Shown: one piece after another, positions 53,731 to 62,776 of the stretch
How positions within the stretch are numbered: position 1 is the first letter of the stretch
Layout of the letters: each line of letters starts with the position of its first letter
Origin: Acidicapsa dinghuensis
Lineage (GTDB): Bacteria; Acidobacteriota; Terriglobia; Terriglobales; Acidobacteriaceae
Length of the DNA: 64,000 bases
NCBI RefSeq assembly: GCF_025685685.1
Contig: NZ_JAGSYH010000003.1
Coordinates: 496,001-560,000, forward strand
Direction of reading: 5' to 3'
Program-made: the position numbers and the translations under genes
The notes under the pieces: generated by a model
The model's database searches: none
Told to the model about the DNA's origin: nothing
The model's input: the letters and a program-made list of their open reading frames with translations, nothing else

Positions 53731-54425
53731 TATCGGCACGACGCATCGCTGCTGAGGCCATCGGAACTATGTTTCTACTGGCCGCAGTCGTCGGCTCCGG
53801 CATCATGGCCGAACGCCTCGCCGGAGGGAACGTGGCCATCGCCCTCCTCGCAAACACCTTTGCGACCGGAGCAATGCTCATCGCGCTCATTCTCACCTTC
53901 GGCCCAATCTCCGGTGCGCATTTCAATCCAGTCGTAACTCTCGCAGATGCCGCGCAGGGAGGTCTTGCCTGGCGCGAAGTGCCGGGCTATCTCGCTGCGC
54001 AGATTGCCGGAGCCTTCGCGGGTGTTGCGATGGCGCACCTCATGTTCGGCGAACCAATATTCAGCTTTTCACACCACGCCCGCGCAGGAGGATCTCAGGT
54101 CTTCAGCGAGTTCATCGCAACCTTCGGCCTACTCTGCGTTATCTGGGGCTGCGCGCGGCTGCGCTCGTCCGCCGTTCCATTTGCCGTCGGCGCTTACATC
54201 ACTGGCGCCTACTGGTTCACAGCCTCAACATCCTTTGCCAATCCCGCAGTGACATTAGCTCGGTCGGCAAGCGACACCTTCGCCGGAATCCGGCCCACCG
54301 ATGTTCCGGGCTTCATCGCAGCGCAACTGATCGGCGCGGCAGCAGCAACAATCTTGTTTCGCTGGCTCGTACCGTCAATACCCAAAGACGCGGCCGCTGT
54401 CGTTCTTCCTCACACTTCTAAATAA
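53727..54425 (+). CDS. Aquaglyceroporin-like arsenical channel (AqpS-like)
   Basis: 232 residues, six membrane helices. NPA-type loops are NPV at 67-69 and NPA at 172-174 (FNPVVTLAD; FANPAVTLARSASDTFAGI). MIP-family channels inside ars operons move arsenite or methylarsenite, as AqpS does in Sinorhizobium. There is no ArsB, Acr3 or ArsP in the operon. Confidence 0.88.
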   Translation: MISARRIAAEAIGTMFLLAAVVGSGIMAERLAGGNVAIALLANTFATGAMLIALILTFGPISGAHFNPVVTLADAAQGGLAWREVPGYLAAQIAGAFAGVAMAHLMFGEPIFSFSHHARAGGSQVFSEFIATFGLLCVIWGCARLRSSAVPFAVGAYITGAYWFTASTSFANPAVTLARSASDTFAGIRPTDVPGFIAAQLIGAAAATILFRWLVPSIPKDAAAVVLPHTSK

Positions 54426-54435
54426 AGGATCATCT

Positions 54436-54873
54436 ATGAGCGATAAGAAACCTGTCGATAAAAAGCGCGTACTGATACTCTGCACCGGAAATTCCGCCCG
54501 CAGCCAGATGGCCGAGGGGCTGCTAAGGCACGATGCCGGAGAGCGCTTCAACGTCGAGAGCGCCGGCACCAAAGCCAGCCTCGTGCGTCCCGAAGCCATT
54601 GCCGTCATGCAGGAGATCGGCATCGATATAAGCAAGCATCGCTCGAAAAACGTCGATGAGTTTGACGGCCAGCCCTTCGACTACGTGATCACAGTCTGCG
54701 ACAACGCCCGCGAGACCTGCCCAGTATTCTTCCACGCAGCGCAAAAACTGCATCACAGCTTTGAAGACCCCGCAACGGTGACCGGTTCTGAAGAACAGCG
54801 GCTGGCGGCATTCAGGCGCGTACGCAATCAACTGCGCGACTACCTACGCGAGTTCGATAACTCCGCCGCATAA
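54436..54873 (+). CDS. arsC: Thioredoxin-coupled arsenate reductase (LMW-PTP type)
   Basis: 145 residues. P-loop LCTGNSARS with C16, plus C88 and C95; the spacings (72 and 7 residues) are identical to pI258 ArsC (C10, C82, C89). It reduces arsenate to arsenite using thioredoxin, and the product can leave through the upstream channel. Starts 10 bases after the channel stop. Confidence 0.95.
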   Translation: MSDKKPVDKKRVLILCTGNSARSQMAEGLLRHDAGERFNVESAGTKASLVRPEAIAVMQEIGIDISKHRSKNVDEFDGQPFDYVITVCDNARETCPVFFHAAQKLHHSFEDPATVTGSEEQRLAAFRRVRNQLRDYLREFDNSAA

Positions 54874-55000
54874 CCTACCAAATCTGGAACCTCGTCCCCA
54901 CCGGCACACCCGTCGACATCCGCCCATGACAAAGCTCAACCAATCAGCAGCGAAACCCCAACCCCGCATGCTAAGGTAAAAGAGTCAAAGGGAGTTCCAG

Positions 55001-55111
55001 ATGGATATCACTTCGCCATATTTCGTAGTGCCGGTGATGGGCGCATTGTTCCTGGCATGTATCTTTTGGGCAACGCTCACCGGCAAAAAAAACGACCACT
55101 CGCACCACTAG
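55001..55111 (+). CDS. Small single-pass membrane protein (36 aa)
   Basis: Translates as MDITSPYFVVPVMGALFLACIFWATLTG followed by KKNDHSHH and a stop. A GGGAG ribosome site lies 6 bases upstream, and the composition is that of a one-helix membrane protein with a His-rich cytoplasmic end. It lies just after the ars operon but is probably separate (about 127 bp away). Too short for most gene callers. Confidence 0.6.
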   Translation: MDITSPYFVVPVMGALFLACIFWATLTGKKNDHSHH

Positions 55112-55167
55112 AGACACGTCCTGTCCGCAGCCCCCTGTTACCCCGCAAGCTGCACTTGCGACCCAAA

Positions 55168-58002
55168 TTAGAGATTCGGCTGCGAAGCCGTTCCCGCATC
55201 CTGCTTCCCATTCGGCTTAGTCGCCGCCTTCGGATCGCCAGTCGGCTTCGCATCTCCGCCCGTTCCGGCCGATGCATCTCCCAGTCCCGGTACAGTATCT
55301 CCACTCTTTGGCGTCGCAGGCTCCGTCTTTGTCGAATTCGCTGACGTTGCCAGCGCCGCTCCCTCTACGCCGTTCGATCCCGCAAGACTGCCCGTCGGCG
55401 AAGCAACCGGCAAGTTCAGCGTCTGCACTGTATCCGGATCATCCCGCAGCTTAAAGTACAGCGTTCCCGTCATCCCTGTCCGTGAAACATTCGGCACCGT
55501 CAGCGCCGTCCCGGTGAACTGCGGCGGCACATCCACCGCATTCGACATATCTGGTACCGTCCCCACCGACGTAATCAGAAACAGGTTCGTCCCTGTTAAC
55601 AGGCACGGTTTTGCCAGACTCCGTGGGCAGCGCAGCTCCTTCGCCGTCGGATTCCCCGTAAAGCCCGGCAACCGCACCAGCGTTCCCAGCGGCACCCAGT
55701 CTCCGCTCACCCCGCCCGCCGATACCGCGCGAAACTGAATCGGCCCAAACGCCGAAGCTCCAAACCGGTCCAGCGGATCGAGCGAAGCCACCGCCGTGTG
55801 CGCATCCTCCAACAGCAGGCTTCCATCTGCCAGCGACAACGTCGTGGAAAAGCTCCCATCCTCCGCCGCAACTTCGATCTTCTCCGCGCGCGGGAAATTC
55901 GCCGGCACCTTCGATCGGACAAAGAACACCACCCGGCGCTGCAGCGGCAAATCATCCGGGCTCCCAAGCTGCACCGGCTGCGGAGCAGCTTCATCCTGCG
56001 TCGGCTGCTGCACTCCCTTGCTCAACAGCTCCACCTGCGGCCTGGGCCGCTCCACCGTCGCAGGCACGTGCAGCGTTCGTCCATCGCGCAGCGTCACGCT
56101 GGCAATGTAGTCATCCCCCGGTTTCAGCGTCGCCGTCGATCCCGTCGCAGACATATCCAGCTGATCTTCATCCTGCACGCGGTTCAGCGCCGAAGGTGCA
56201 AACGAAATGCCCGCCAAATCGGCCGTCTCCACCTCGTCCAGCCGCTTGCCCTTCAGCAGCGCCAGCTGGTCTCCGGCGCTCAGCGTCAGATGATCGATCG
56301 CCGCCGCCTCCGCATATCCACGCAATGACAGCTTGTCCGGCACAGCCATGCCGTACTGCTTCACCAGCACCGACACATCGCCTGGCGCCGCGTCCTTCAT
56401 CGGGACCGTCATCTCCAGCTGCTCCGGCTTCGGCGACTTCCAGGCCAGCTTCACCGGATTCGCAATCGTCTTGCTCGCCGCTGGCGGAATATCCGCCTGC
56501 ACTTCCTGCACGCACAACGTACTCTCGCCCTGCAGATGCAGCGTGTCCTCGCGTCCCGTAATCAGCGCCGTGTGGTCGCCCGACGCAATCGTCCACTTGC
56601 CCGGATGCGGCGACACCAGGTTGAACTTAGGCCCTGCAAACGTATCGAATCCCCAGCTCCCGCGCAGCTCCGCCGTCGTTTCCGCTTCCGGCAACGCAAC
56701 CAAAGGCTTATCCAGAACAAATCCGCCCTCTATCGCAAACGGTTCCACCGGTATATCAACACCCGAGCTCGACGCTACGCCGACTCCCGCACCAACCGTT
56801 GGCTTCAGAACCGCGTGCTCCTGGCCATCTCCCGCACTCTGCGGCGTCTGCGCTTTCGTATCGATATGCAGATACAGGTTGTGCGCCATCGCCGTCGAAT
56901 ACACCAGCGGCGCACCTTCCGCGTTGAACACCAGCTTGGGCTTCGTCGAGCAGTACGTCGGTACAAAGTTCGCCGGTGTGACCGCCGACGAAGCGTCTGC
57001 CTCGCTCGCATGCATAGCCGGCAGTTTCGTAGGTCCAATCGGCGGCAGCGCCACCACAATCACCGATTTTGGATTCCGGAATGAAGGCGCCACATTCAAC
57101 CGCAGATTCAGCGTATCCTCCTGCGATTTTTGCGGCAGCGCCAGCGCCGGAATGTACTGATACTTGGCCGTGTGGATGCTGCTCAGAATCTTCGCCATGT
57201 CGACAATCGCGCCGACATACGGGCTGTAAACGCCGCCACCAAACGTTGTCGAGTAGCTCAACTGTGACATCATGTCCGCAGCCGAACCATTCGCCATCTG
57301 GTTCACCATCGACTGCGCACCCGAGTCATCCAGCACCATCCCGTCCGGATGCTGCGTCAGGCAAGGCGCCTGCTGTTCCGACGGCTTGTCATAGCACTGC
57401 GAATCAACCTTGATCCCCAGGCTGCGCGCCGCCAGCTCGCTTCCCTCTTTCAGTGCCTTCGTGTCCGTCGGAGGAATCGTCTTCACCTCCGCCAGATACT
57501 CATCCAGCCGTAAACGGTCCCAGCTCGCCTGCTGCAGATCCTGCCCCGCACGAACGAACGTACCCGGCCGGTCGTGCACCGTCTTCCGCAGCGTGTCAAA
57601 ATCTCCCGAAGTCTCCGGAGCCAGGAAAATCAGCGCCTGCTGCGCTTCCTGCGGCACCGTAACAAATACGCCTTCCTGCTTCACTTCGCGGTTCCACGTC
57701 TCCACCCGTCGAAACCAATCCGGAGGCGGAGGATTCGTCGCTCCGCGCAGAAACGCCACCACCAGCACGAAGTGCGCCGACTGGCTATCCGGCAAATCGG
57801 GATGAATCCACAAACGGTCGCCCGGCAGTAGATTGGGAACCTCTGCAATCGGCAGCGTCACACCATTCCGCTGCACGTGCACATCGACTTTAGGACCGGT
57901 TAGATCAAACGGAGGGTTATCCGCGAACGCAGTTCCCAGAGCGGCACTCGAAAAGAGAACTAGAAAAACAACCATAAGCCGGAAAGAAAAGCAGCGCCAC
58001 AT
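55168..58002 (-). CDS. Large secreted protein of unknown function
   Basis: 944 residues with a signal peptide (FRLMVVFLVLFSSAALGTAFA). Mostly beta-strand-like; long runs of short repeats around 550-800 resemble Ig-like domains (GTLYFKLRDDPDTVQTL, LSLRGYAEAAAIDHLTLSAG). The C-terminus is low-complexity Ser/Thr/Pro/Lys. No catalytic motif seen. It is followed upstream by a dense AT-rich region with operator-like repeats (58061-58108), which may control it. Similar large secreted unknown proteins occur in Acidobacteria, but I cannot name a family. Confidence 0.65.
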   Translation of the reverse strand: MWRCFSFRLMVVFLVLFSSAALGTAFADNPPFDLTGPKVDVHVQRNGVTLPIAEVPNLLPGDRLWIHPDLPDSQSAHFVLVVAFLRGATNPPPPDWFRRVETWNREVKQEGVFVTVPQEAQQALIFLAPETSGDFDTLRKTVHDRPGTFVRAGQDLQQASWDRLRLDEYLAEVKTIPPTDTKALKEGSELAARSLGIKVDSQCYDKPSEQQAPCLTQHPDGMVLDDSGAQSMVNQMANGSAADMMSQLSYSTTFGGGVYSPYVGAIVDMAKILSSIHTAKYQYIPALALPQKSQEDTLNLRLNVAPSFRNPKSVIVVALPPIGPTKLPAMHASEADASSAVTPANFVPTYCSTKPKLVFNAEGAPLVYSTAMAHNLYLHIDTKAQTPQSAGDGQEHAVLKPTVGAGVGVASSSGVDIPVEPFAIEGGFVLDKPLVALPEAETTAELRGSWGFDTFAGPKFNLVSPHPGKWTIASGDHTALITGREDTLHLQGESTLCVQEVQADIPPAASKTIANPVKLAWKSPKPEQLEMTVPMKDAAPGDVSVLVKQYGMAVPDKLSLRGYAEAAAIDHLTLSAGDQLALLKGKRLDEVETADLAGISFAPSALNRVQDEDQLDMSATGSTATLKPGDDYIASVTLRDGRTLHVPATVERPRPQVELLSKGVQQPTQDEAAPQPVQLGSPDDLPLQRRVVFFVRSKVPANFPRAEKIEVAAEDGSFSTTLSLADGSLLLEDAHTAVASLDPLDRFGASAFGPIQFRAVSAGGVSGDWVPLGTLVRLPGFTGNPTAKELRCPRSLAKPCLLTGTNLFLITSVGTVPDMSNAVDVPPQFTGTALTVPNVSRTGMTGTLYFKLRDDPDTVQTLNLPVASPTGSLAGSNGVEGAALATSANSTKTEPATPKSGDTVPGLGDASAGTGGDAKPTGDPKAATKPNGKQDAGTASQPNL

Positions 58003-58690
58003 ACTGTTTATTGTACGGATGTGTAAACCTCCCGTGCTGTTTCATTTTTCCCATATCGGTAAACGAGTATTTCCGTATATTCGGAAACGAATATTTCCGC
58101 ATATTCCCTTAAAACCCTCCGCACAGCTCTTTGTTTCGTTGATTTCCCTTCGTTTTTTGATTTGGTCAAAATTGAATTTACTTTTATTTCATTACAGACC
58201 TTCACTTCGTATCTTCTTTGATAGAGTCTGGCTCACATCGTATGTTCGCGCTAAGATCATGGGAGAGTTTCATTTGCGCGATTCAGTCCCGCAGTAGCTG
58301 ACTCATGCAGCTGACGCCGCGAGGATTGTCGGTACTCATCTCACCGGAGCTGTTAACCGGAACGGTTTTTGTGCGCGCAAAAGACTGCTTGGAGGATTGA
58401 GATTCGCATCCGCATGTCGGATGCTTGACGAAAAAAAATAAACTGGCGTACATCAAGTGACGGGTTTCATCCCGGATTTACGCTTCTTATATTGTGGACG
58501 TTTTCGTGCTTTCCCCCAAAGCGCGGTCCAGAATCAAGAGACTCACCCAAAGAATGACAAAGCAGGTAGAAGTAGTGCCGCACTCAGTCGGCCTTCCTTA
58601 TAGCGTCATCCCAGGTAATGAAAGCTCCTATAAGAGCACTATCGATGGGAACGTAAAAAAGGCGATAGAGCCGCGAATATGGAGAAAGCC
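58003..58690. other. Long AT-rich intergenic region with operator-like repeats and a possible promoter
   Basis: Two 24-base near-copies lie at about 58061-58108; an exact inverted repeat ATATTCG-GAAA-CGAATAT is at 58078-58095. A possible promoter TTGACG (58425-58430) and TACATC (58449-58454) with 18-base spacing faces the PIN pair. An open frame at 58494-58694 lacks a ribosome site and was not taken as a gene. Confidence 0.5.
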
Positions 58691-59437
58691 ATGAAAGCGA
58701 TACAAAGTAATGCAGTACAAGAGTTAGACAATCTGACCGTTCCGGAAGCTGAAGAGATTATTGAAGAAGCTCTCGAGGAACTATCCTATTCCACCGACCC
58801 GGGCCTATCCCGCGCGCTCCGCTTCCTCGCGCCTGCGGGTTATCAGGCCATCGTCGAGTTGTGTGGAGAAAATGGCCGCAGCAAGCGCCGTAATGCGCAG
58901 GCCTCCACCTTCAATCCCGAAGAGGATGAAATCCGTATCTACTTCGAACGCATCGACGGAACCGAAGAACACGAACGCGCAGGCGCAGCCCCTCGCAACG
59001 GACGCACAGCACGCACCACGCACGCATTCGACGAAGCCGTCATTACCGATCCTCCCGCGGCTCTCCCGGCGGATATAGACGACCGCATCCGCGAGCTCTG
59101 CACCACCCTCGCCGAAGCCGAACGCGGCGGCCACGCCTTCATTGCGCTCAAATGGTTCCGCGACTCATTCCTTCCCCGCAAGACCTTCAACTGGAATCAG
59201 ACCCCGGAATCTCGTCAGATGATCCTCGCCGAAGCTATCCTTCGCGGAGTCGTCCTCACCAGCAAGATTCCCAATCCCAAGACTCCGGCGTACCCCACCA
59301 CCACCATCCGGCTTAACCGTGCAGAGGCAAATGTACCCGATGAAACACAGCGTTTCCGTCCCATTGCCATTCAAGGCGAGGCTTTCAGCATCAGCATCGA
59401 GCAAGACAGCCTCGATCAAGATAGGGAGGATATGTGA
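58691..59437 (+). CDS. Unknown protein, probable partner of the downstream PIN-domain protein
   Basis: About 248 residues. No AbrB, RHH or XRE antitoxin fold visible. The N-terminus is acidic-helical (NLTVPEAEEIIEEALEELSY), the middle has AFDEAVITDPP, and the C-terminus (LRGVVLTSKIPNPKTPAYPT...FRPIAIQGEAFSISIEQD) is beta-like. The start at 58691 has GGAG 6 bases upstream; an ATG at 58679 is less likely. The stop overlaps the PIN gene by four bases, a typical antitoxin-toxin layout. Confidence 0.6.
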   Translation: MKAIQSNAVQELDNLTVPEAEEIIEEALEELSYSTDPGLSRALRFLAPAGYQAIVELCGENGRSKRRNAQASTFNPEEDEIRIYFERIDGTEEHERAGAAPRNGRTARTTHAFDEAVITDPPAALPADIDDRIRELCTTLAEAERGGHAFIALKWFRDSFLPRKTFNWNQTPESRQMILAEAILRGVVLTSKIPNPKTPAYPTTTIRLNRAEANVPDETQRFRPIAIQGEAFSISIEQDSLDQDREDM

Positions 59438-59889
59438 AGTGTTATTTCCTTGACTTCACCGCCTTTGCCAAGCTCTTCGTGCAGGAGCCTGGCACCGCGG
59501 CCATCATTCAGCTCATGGAGTCGACCGAAGATAACCGCAAGCTCATCTCCGCCGGAACCCCACTCGAGGTTTACGCGGCGTTGAAGCGCCAGGAACGCGC
59601 CGGCTCCATCAATCTGGAGGACGGCGAAGCAGCACGCTCTATCCTTCGCATAGAAGCCGCGCGCATAGTCCAACAGCCACTCAATCCGGCTGTCCTCGAA
59701 GCGGCGCGCCAAAGCCTTGACCGTCACGAGTTGCGTTGCACCGAAGCTTTGCAGCTTGGCGCAGCCATCGTGGCGCGCGAAATGTTTCAGGGAATGCAGA
59801 TCGTCTTCGTAAGCTCAGACGCAAAGCTGCTCGAAGCTGCCGGAGAATCAGGATTTGAAGTAATGAATCCGGTGGAATACGCCGCCTGA
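59434..59889 (+). CDS. PIN-domain protein, probable RNase toxin
   Basis: 151 residues, GTG start overlapping the upstream stop (GTGA), with GGAGG 5 bases before it. Acidic residues D7 (YFLDFTAFAKLF), E45 (TPLEVYAALK) and D129 (FVSSDAKLLEAA) of the PIN site are present, but the third position, normally Asp in the 'DALHLA' motif, is E104 (CTEALQLGAAI). It probably cuts RNA and is restrained by the upstream protein. Could also be a non-toxin PIN enzyme. Confidence 0.75.
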   Translation: MKCYFLDFTAFAKLFVQEPGTAAIIQLMESTEDNRKLISAGTPLEVYAALKRQERAGSINLEDGEAARSILRIEAARIVQQPLNPAVLEAARQSLDRHELRCTEALQLGAAIVAREMFQGMQIVFVSSDAKLLEAAGESGFEVMNPVEYAA

Positions 59890-59961
59890 GGCAATTTCCG
59901 TCAATTCATTGAGTGAGCACTCCCCCGCTCCACTCGATAAAATCGCCCGCGCTCGACCCGC

Positions 59962-60114
59962 TTAAGCCGATTTCTTTCGAAACAGCTCATCATTCTCTTT
60001 GCAGCCGCAGCTTGAGCAGCTCAGGCAGCAATAAATCAGGACTCCAGCGCCCAGCGTAATCACCACCGCCAGAACGGTTCCAATCGACGTCATCCAATGT
60101 ACCAGCGAGTGCAT
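59962..60114 (-). CDS. Small Cys-rich membrane protein (50 aa, FeoB-associated-like)
   Basis: Reads MHSLVHWMTSIGTVLAVVIT, then LGAGVLIYCCLSCSSCGCKE, then a charged tail (NDELFRKKSA) and stop. One helix followed by C-C-x2-C-x2-C-x-C. The layout looks like the small Cys-rich proteins that accompany FeoB, though no feo gene is nearby. AGGA is about 5 bases before the ATG. Found by reading the minus strand directly, as it is too short for standard gene lists. Confidence 0.55.
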   Translation of the reverse strand: MHSLVHWMTSIGTVLAVVITLGAGVLIYCCLSCSSCGCKENDELFRKKSA

Positions 60115-60280
60115 AATTCCTGACTAAGCCGGCTCCGAACATCCGGCTAGTTTCAACCTGCCTGCAGAGTTCAACCCAAGGATGTACAGAAAGTCTCACG
60201 TGGAAACTCTCACGTCAAGTATTACATCGGTGCTTCCACTGAAACTTTAGACGTAGGGAGTGGAAAAGTAGTTGTGTTTT

Positions 60281-60301
60281 GGCGAAAATAAGGCGAAAAT
60301 A
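60281..60301. repeat. Direct repeat GGCGAAAATA x2 before the Y-family polymerase gene
   Basis: GGCGAAAATA at 60281-60290 and 60292-60301, one base apart, 18 bases upstream of the polymerase ATG. Possibly a regulatory site for the DNA-damage gene; no LexA box of a known type was identified. Confidence 0.35.
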
Positions 60302-60318
60302 GAACAGAGGATTTCGCA

Positions 60319-61695
60319 ATGGCCACGTTTGCGCATCCCGTCCCTCCCCCAGCCACCCGCCGCCTTGTCACGCAGCAGCCTGAGGTCAATTGGCTCTTTC
60401 TCGACCTCAATTCCTATTTCGCCTCCGTCGAACAGGAGGTGCGCCCTGAGCTGCGCAACCGCCCTGTCGCCGTGGTGCCTTCTCTCGTCGACACCACTTG
60501 CTGTATCGCCGCCAGTTACGAGGCCAAGGCCTTCGGCGTCAAGACCGGGACCATGGTGAAGGAAGCCAGGGAACTCTGTCCCAACATCATCTTCGTGGAA
60601 GGCCGCCACGAGCTCTATACCGAGTACCACAAGAAAATCGTCGCAGCCGTCTGGACCTGCATTCCGGTCACATCCATCCGCTCCATCGACGAAATGGTCT
60701 GTCAGCTCATCGGACAGGAACGCCCCCTGTTGGCCGCCATGGATCTCGCGAAGCGCATTAAGCAGGCGATCCGTGAGCAGGTGGGCAGCACGCTGCGTTG
60801 CTCCATCGGTCTGGCCACGAATCAGTATCTGGCCAAAGTCGCCACCGACATGGACAAACCGGACGGCCTTATCGCGCTGACAAAGGATATTTTGCCCCAG
60901 GCACTGCCCACTCTTGAGCTGCGCGACCTGCCCGGCGTAGGCGCGCGCATGGAAAAGCGGCTTAACGACAAAGGCATCCACACCATGACTGACCTGCTCG
61001 CAGTCCTGGAGCGCGACCATGGCCGCGAGCAGGCTGGCGAACTCTGGGGCTCTGTCTGGGGTGAGCGCATGTGGCACTGGCTACGCGGCGACGATCTGGT
61101 AGAGGAAGACCGCGAATGCGCCAAATCCATGGGCCATCAACACGTGCTGGCGCCAATCTTCCGCACTCCCGAAGGCGCATGGGCAGTGGCGCACAAACTG
61201 CTGCACAAAGCAGCCATGCGGATGCGCGGTGACAATCTCTGGGCTTCGCGCATCAGCCTGACCATCGCCTTTCAAGGCAGGACGCGCATGAAAGGCTCAT
61301 CACCATTCGGACCGGGTCGTTCGGAAAGCTGGTCGGCAGAGATGCGGCTACTGGAGTGCCAGGACAATCCCACGCTGATTGGCGCATTGCTCCGGCTATG
61401 GAATTCGCGACCCAAAGATCGCGAACACCAGCAGCCCTTCTTCGTAAGCGTGACACTAAGCGATCTCGTTCCCGACGAACTGCATTCGCTGACCCTCTTC
61501 GACTCACAGGACGGAACCAGCGAACGTCTGCGCCTCGCAGCCGCAATGGATACGCTCAATCACAAGTACGGCATGAGCACCCTCGCCCCAGCCGTCATGC
61601 TCAAAGCCTTCGAGGCCGCCCCCACTCGCATCGCCTTCCGCTCCGTACCGGAGATCTTCGACCACTCGAAAAAAGGCATCAGCCTGCGCCTGTAA
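60319..61695 (+). CDS. Y-family DNA polymerase (DinB/UmuC-like)
   Basis: 458 residues. FLDLNSYFASVEQ gives the metal ligand D29; SIDEM gives D124-E125; CSIGLATNQYLAKVATDMDKPDG and LPGVGARMEKRLNDKGI (finger/little-finger boundary, HhH) follow. All residues needed for activity are retained, so it is not an inactive ImuB. It copies past damaged DNA. The N-terminal 22 residues are a short extension. Convergent with nrdB. Confidence 0.9.
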   Translation: MATFAHPVPPPATRRLVTQQPEVNWLFLDLNSYFASVEQEVRPELRNRPVAVVPSLVDTTCCIAASYEAKAFGVKTGTMVKEARELCPNIIFVEGRHELYTEYHKKIVAAVWTCIPVTSIRSIDEMVCQLIGQERPLLAAMDLAKRIKQAIREQVGSTLRCSIGLATNQYLAKVATDMDKPDGLIALTKDILPQALPTLELRDLPGVGARMEKRLNDKGIHTMTDLLAVLERDHGREQAGELWGSVWGERMWHWLRGDDLVEEDRECAKSMGHQHVLAPIFRTPEGAWAVAHKLLHKAAMRMRGDNLWASRISLTIAFQGRTRMKGSSPFGPGRSESWSAEMRLLECQDNPTLIGALLRLWNSRPKDREHQQPFFVSVTLSDLVPDELHSLTLFDSQDGTSERLRLAAAMDTLNHKYGMSTLAPAVMLKAFEAAPTRIAFRSVPEIFDHSKKGISLRL

Positions 61696-61729
61696 CGCAG
61701 CCTCCACGAACACACGTCGTCCAATTCGC

Positions 61730-62749
61730 CTAAAAATCTTCGTGAAATGCCACTTCACCGGCCACCGCCACCTGGTAGGCCGAGACGCGCCGTTCAAAGA
61801 AGTTAGTCAGCTCTTGAACATCCTGTAACTCCATGAAATCAAACGGGTTCTTCGATCCGAAGATAGGCTGCATGCCCAGCCGCACAACACGCGAATCCGC
61901 TACATATTCCAGATACTGCCGCATCTGCTTCACTGACAAACCAGCCACTCCACCCGAAAGCAGATCCTCCGCAAACTGCACCTCGCAATCCACAGCCTCA
62001 CGCAACATCGTCACCACATCCCGCTCAAGCTCGGCGTCAAAGAGATGCGGATGCTGCTCCCGCACAATACTCACCACTTCAAACGCGAATTCCAAATGTG
62101 CGCTTTCGTCACGAAAGACCCAGTTCGTTCCAGCTGCGAGGCCATTGAGCAATCCCCGTGATCGCAGAAAATACACATAAGCAAACGCAGCAAAGAAAAA
62201 CAGCCCTTCAATACAGCCGGCGAAGCAGATCAGATTGAGCAGAAACTGCTTCTGATGTTCTTCAGTGCGGAGTTCGTCGAGTTGCTGGATAGAGTCCATC
62301 CACTTCATGCAGAAGTCGGCTTTTTTGCTGATCGAGGGGATGTTTTCTACTGCAGCGAAAGCGGCGGCACGAGCGTCCGGGTCGGGCACGTAGTTGTCGA
62401 GCAGCGTCAGGTAGAACTGCACATGCACTGCCTCTTCAAAGAGCTGGCGCGAGAGATAGAGCCGGGCTTCGGGTGAGTTGATGTGCTTGTAGAGATTGAG
62501 CACGAGGTTGTTGGAGACGATGGAGTCGCCGGTGGCAAAGAAGGCAACGAGGCGCTGGATGAGGTGCGTCTCGGCTGGCGTCAATCGCGAGCGCAGGTCT
62601 ACCAGGTCGGTCGAGAAGTCGACTTCTTCAACGGTCCAGGTGTTCTTGATGCCATTTTTGAACATGTCGAAGAAGACCGGGTACTGCATAGGGCGCAGGG
62701 TGAGCGAGAGGCCGGGGTCGAGGATGCTGTTCGGGGCTTTGGTGGACAT
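61730..62749 (-). CDS. nrdB: Ribonucleotide reductase small subunit (class Ia-type R2)
   Basis: About 339 residues. Iron ligands D75, E106, H109, E181, E215 and H218 and the radical tyrosine Y113 have exactly the spacing of E. coli NrdB (31, 3, 4 and 34, 3 residues). It holds the tyrosyl radical that NrdA needs to make deoxyribonucleotides. The ATG at 62749 has AGGAG 6 bases upstream; a longer frame to 63025 runs through parS-like repeats and was rejected. It follows nrdA. Confidence 0.95.
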   Translation of the reverse strand: MSTKAPNSILDPGLSLTLRPMQYPVFFDMFKNGIKNTWTVEEVDFSTDLVDLRSRLTPAETHLIQRLVAFFATGDSIVSNNLVLNLYKHINSPEARLYLSRQLFEEAVHVQFYLTLLDNYVPDPDARAAAFAAVENIPSISKKADFCMKWMDSIQQLDELRTEEHQKQFLLNLICFAGCIEGLFFFAAFAYVYFLRSRGLLNGLAAGTNWVFRDESAHLEFAFEVVSIVREQHPHLFDAELERDVVTMLREAVDCEVQFAEDLLSGGVAGLSVKQMRQYLEYVADSRVVRLGMQPIFGSKNPFDFMELQDVQELTNFFERRVSAYQVAVAGEVAFHEDF

Positions 62750-62776
62750 TGAGAACTCCTGATCTTCTTTGGAAAT

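Noticed and set aside
58494..58694. 66-codon frame with GTG start before the PIN-pair
   Set aside because: No ribosome site and it overlaps the better-supported gene start at 58691.
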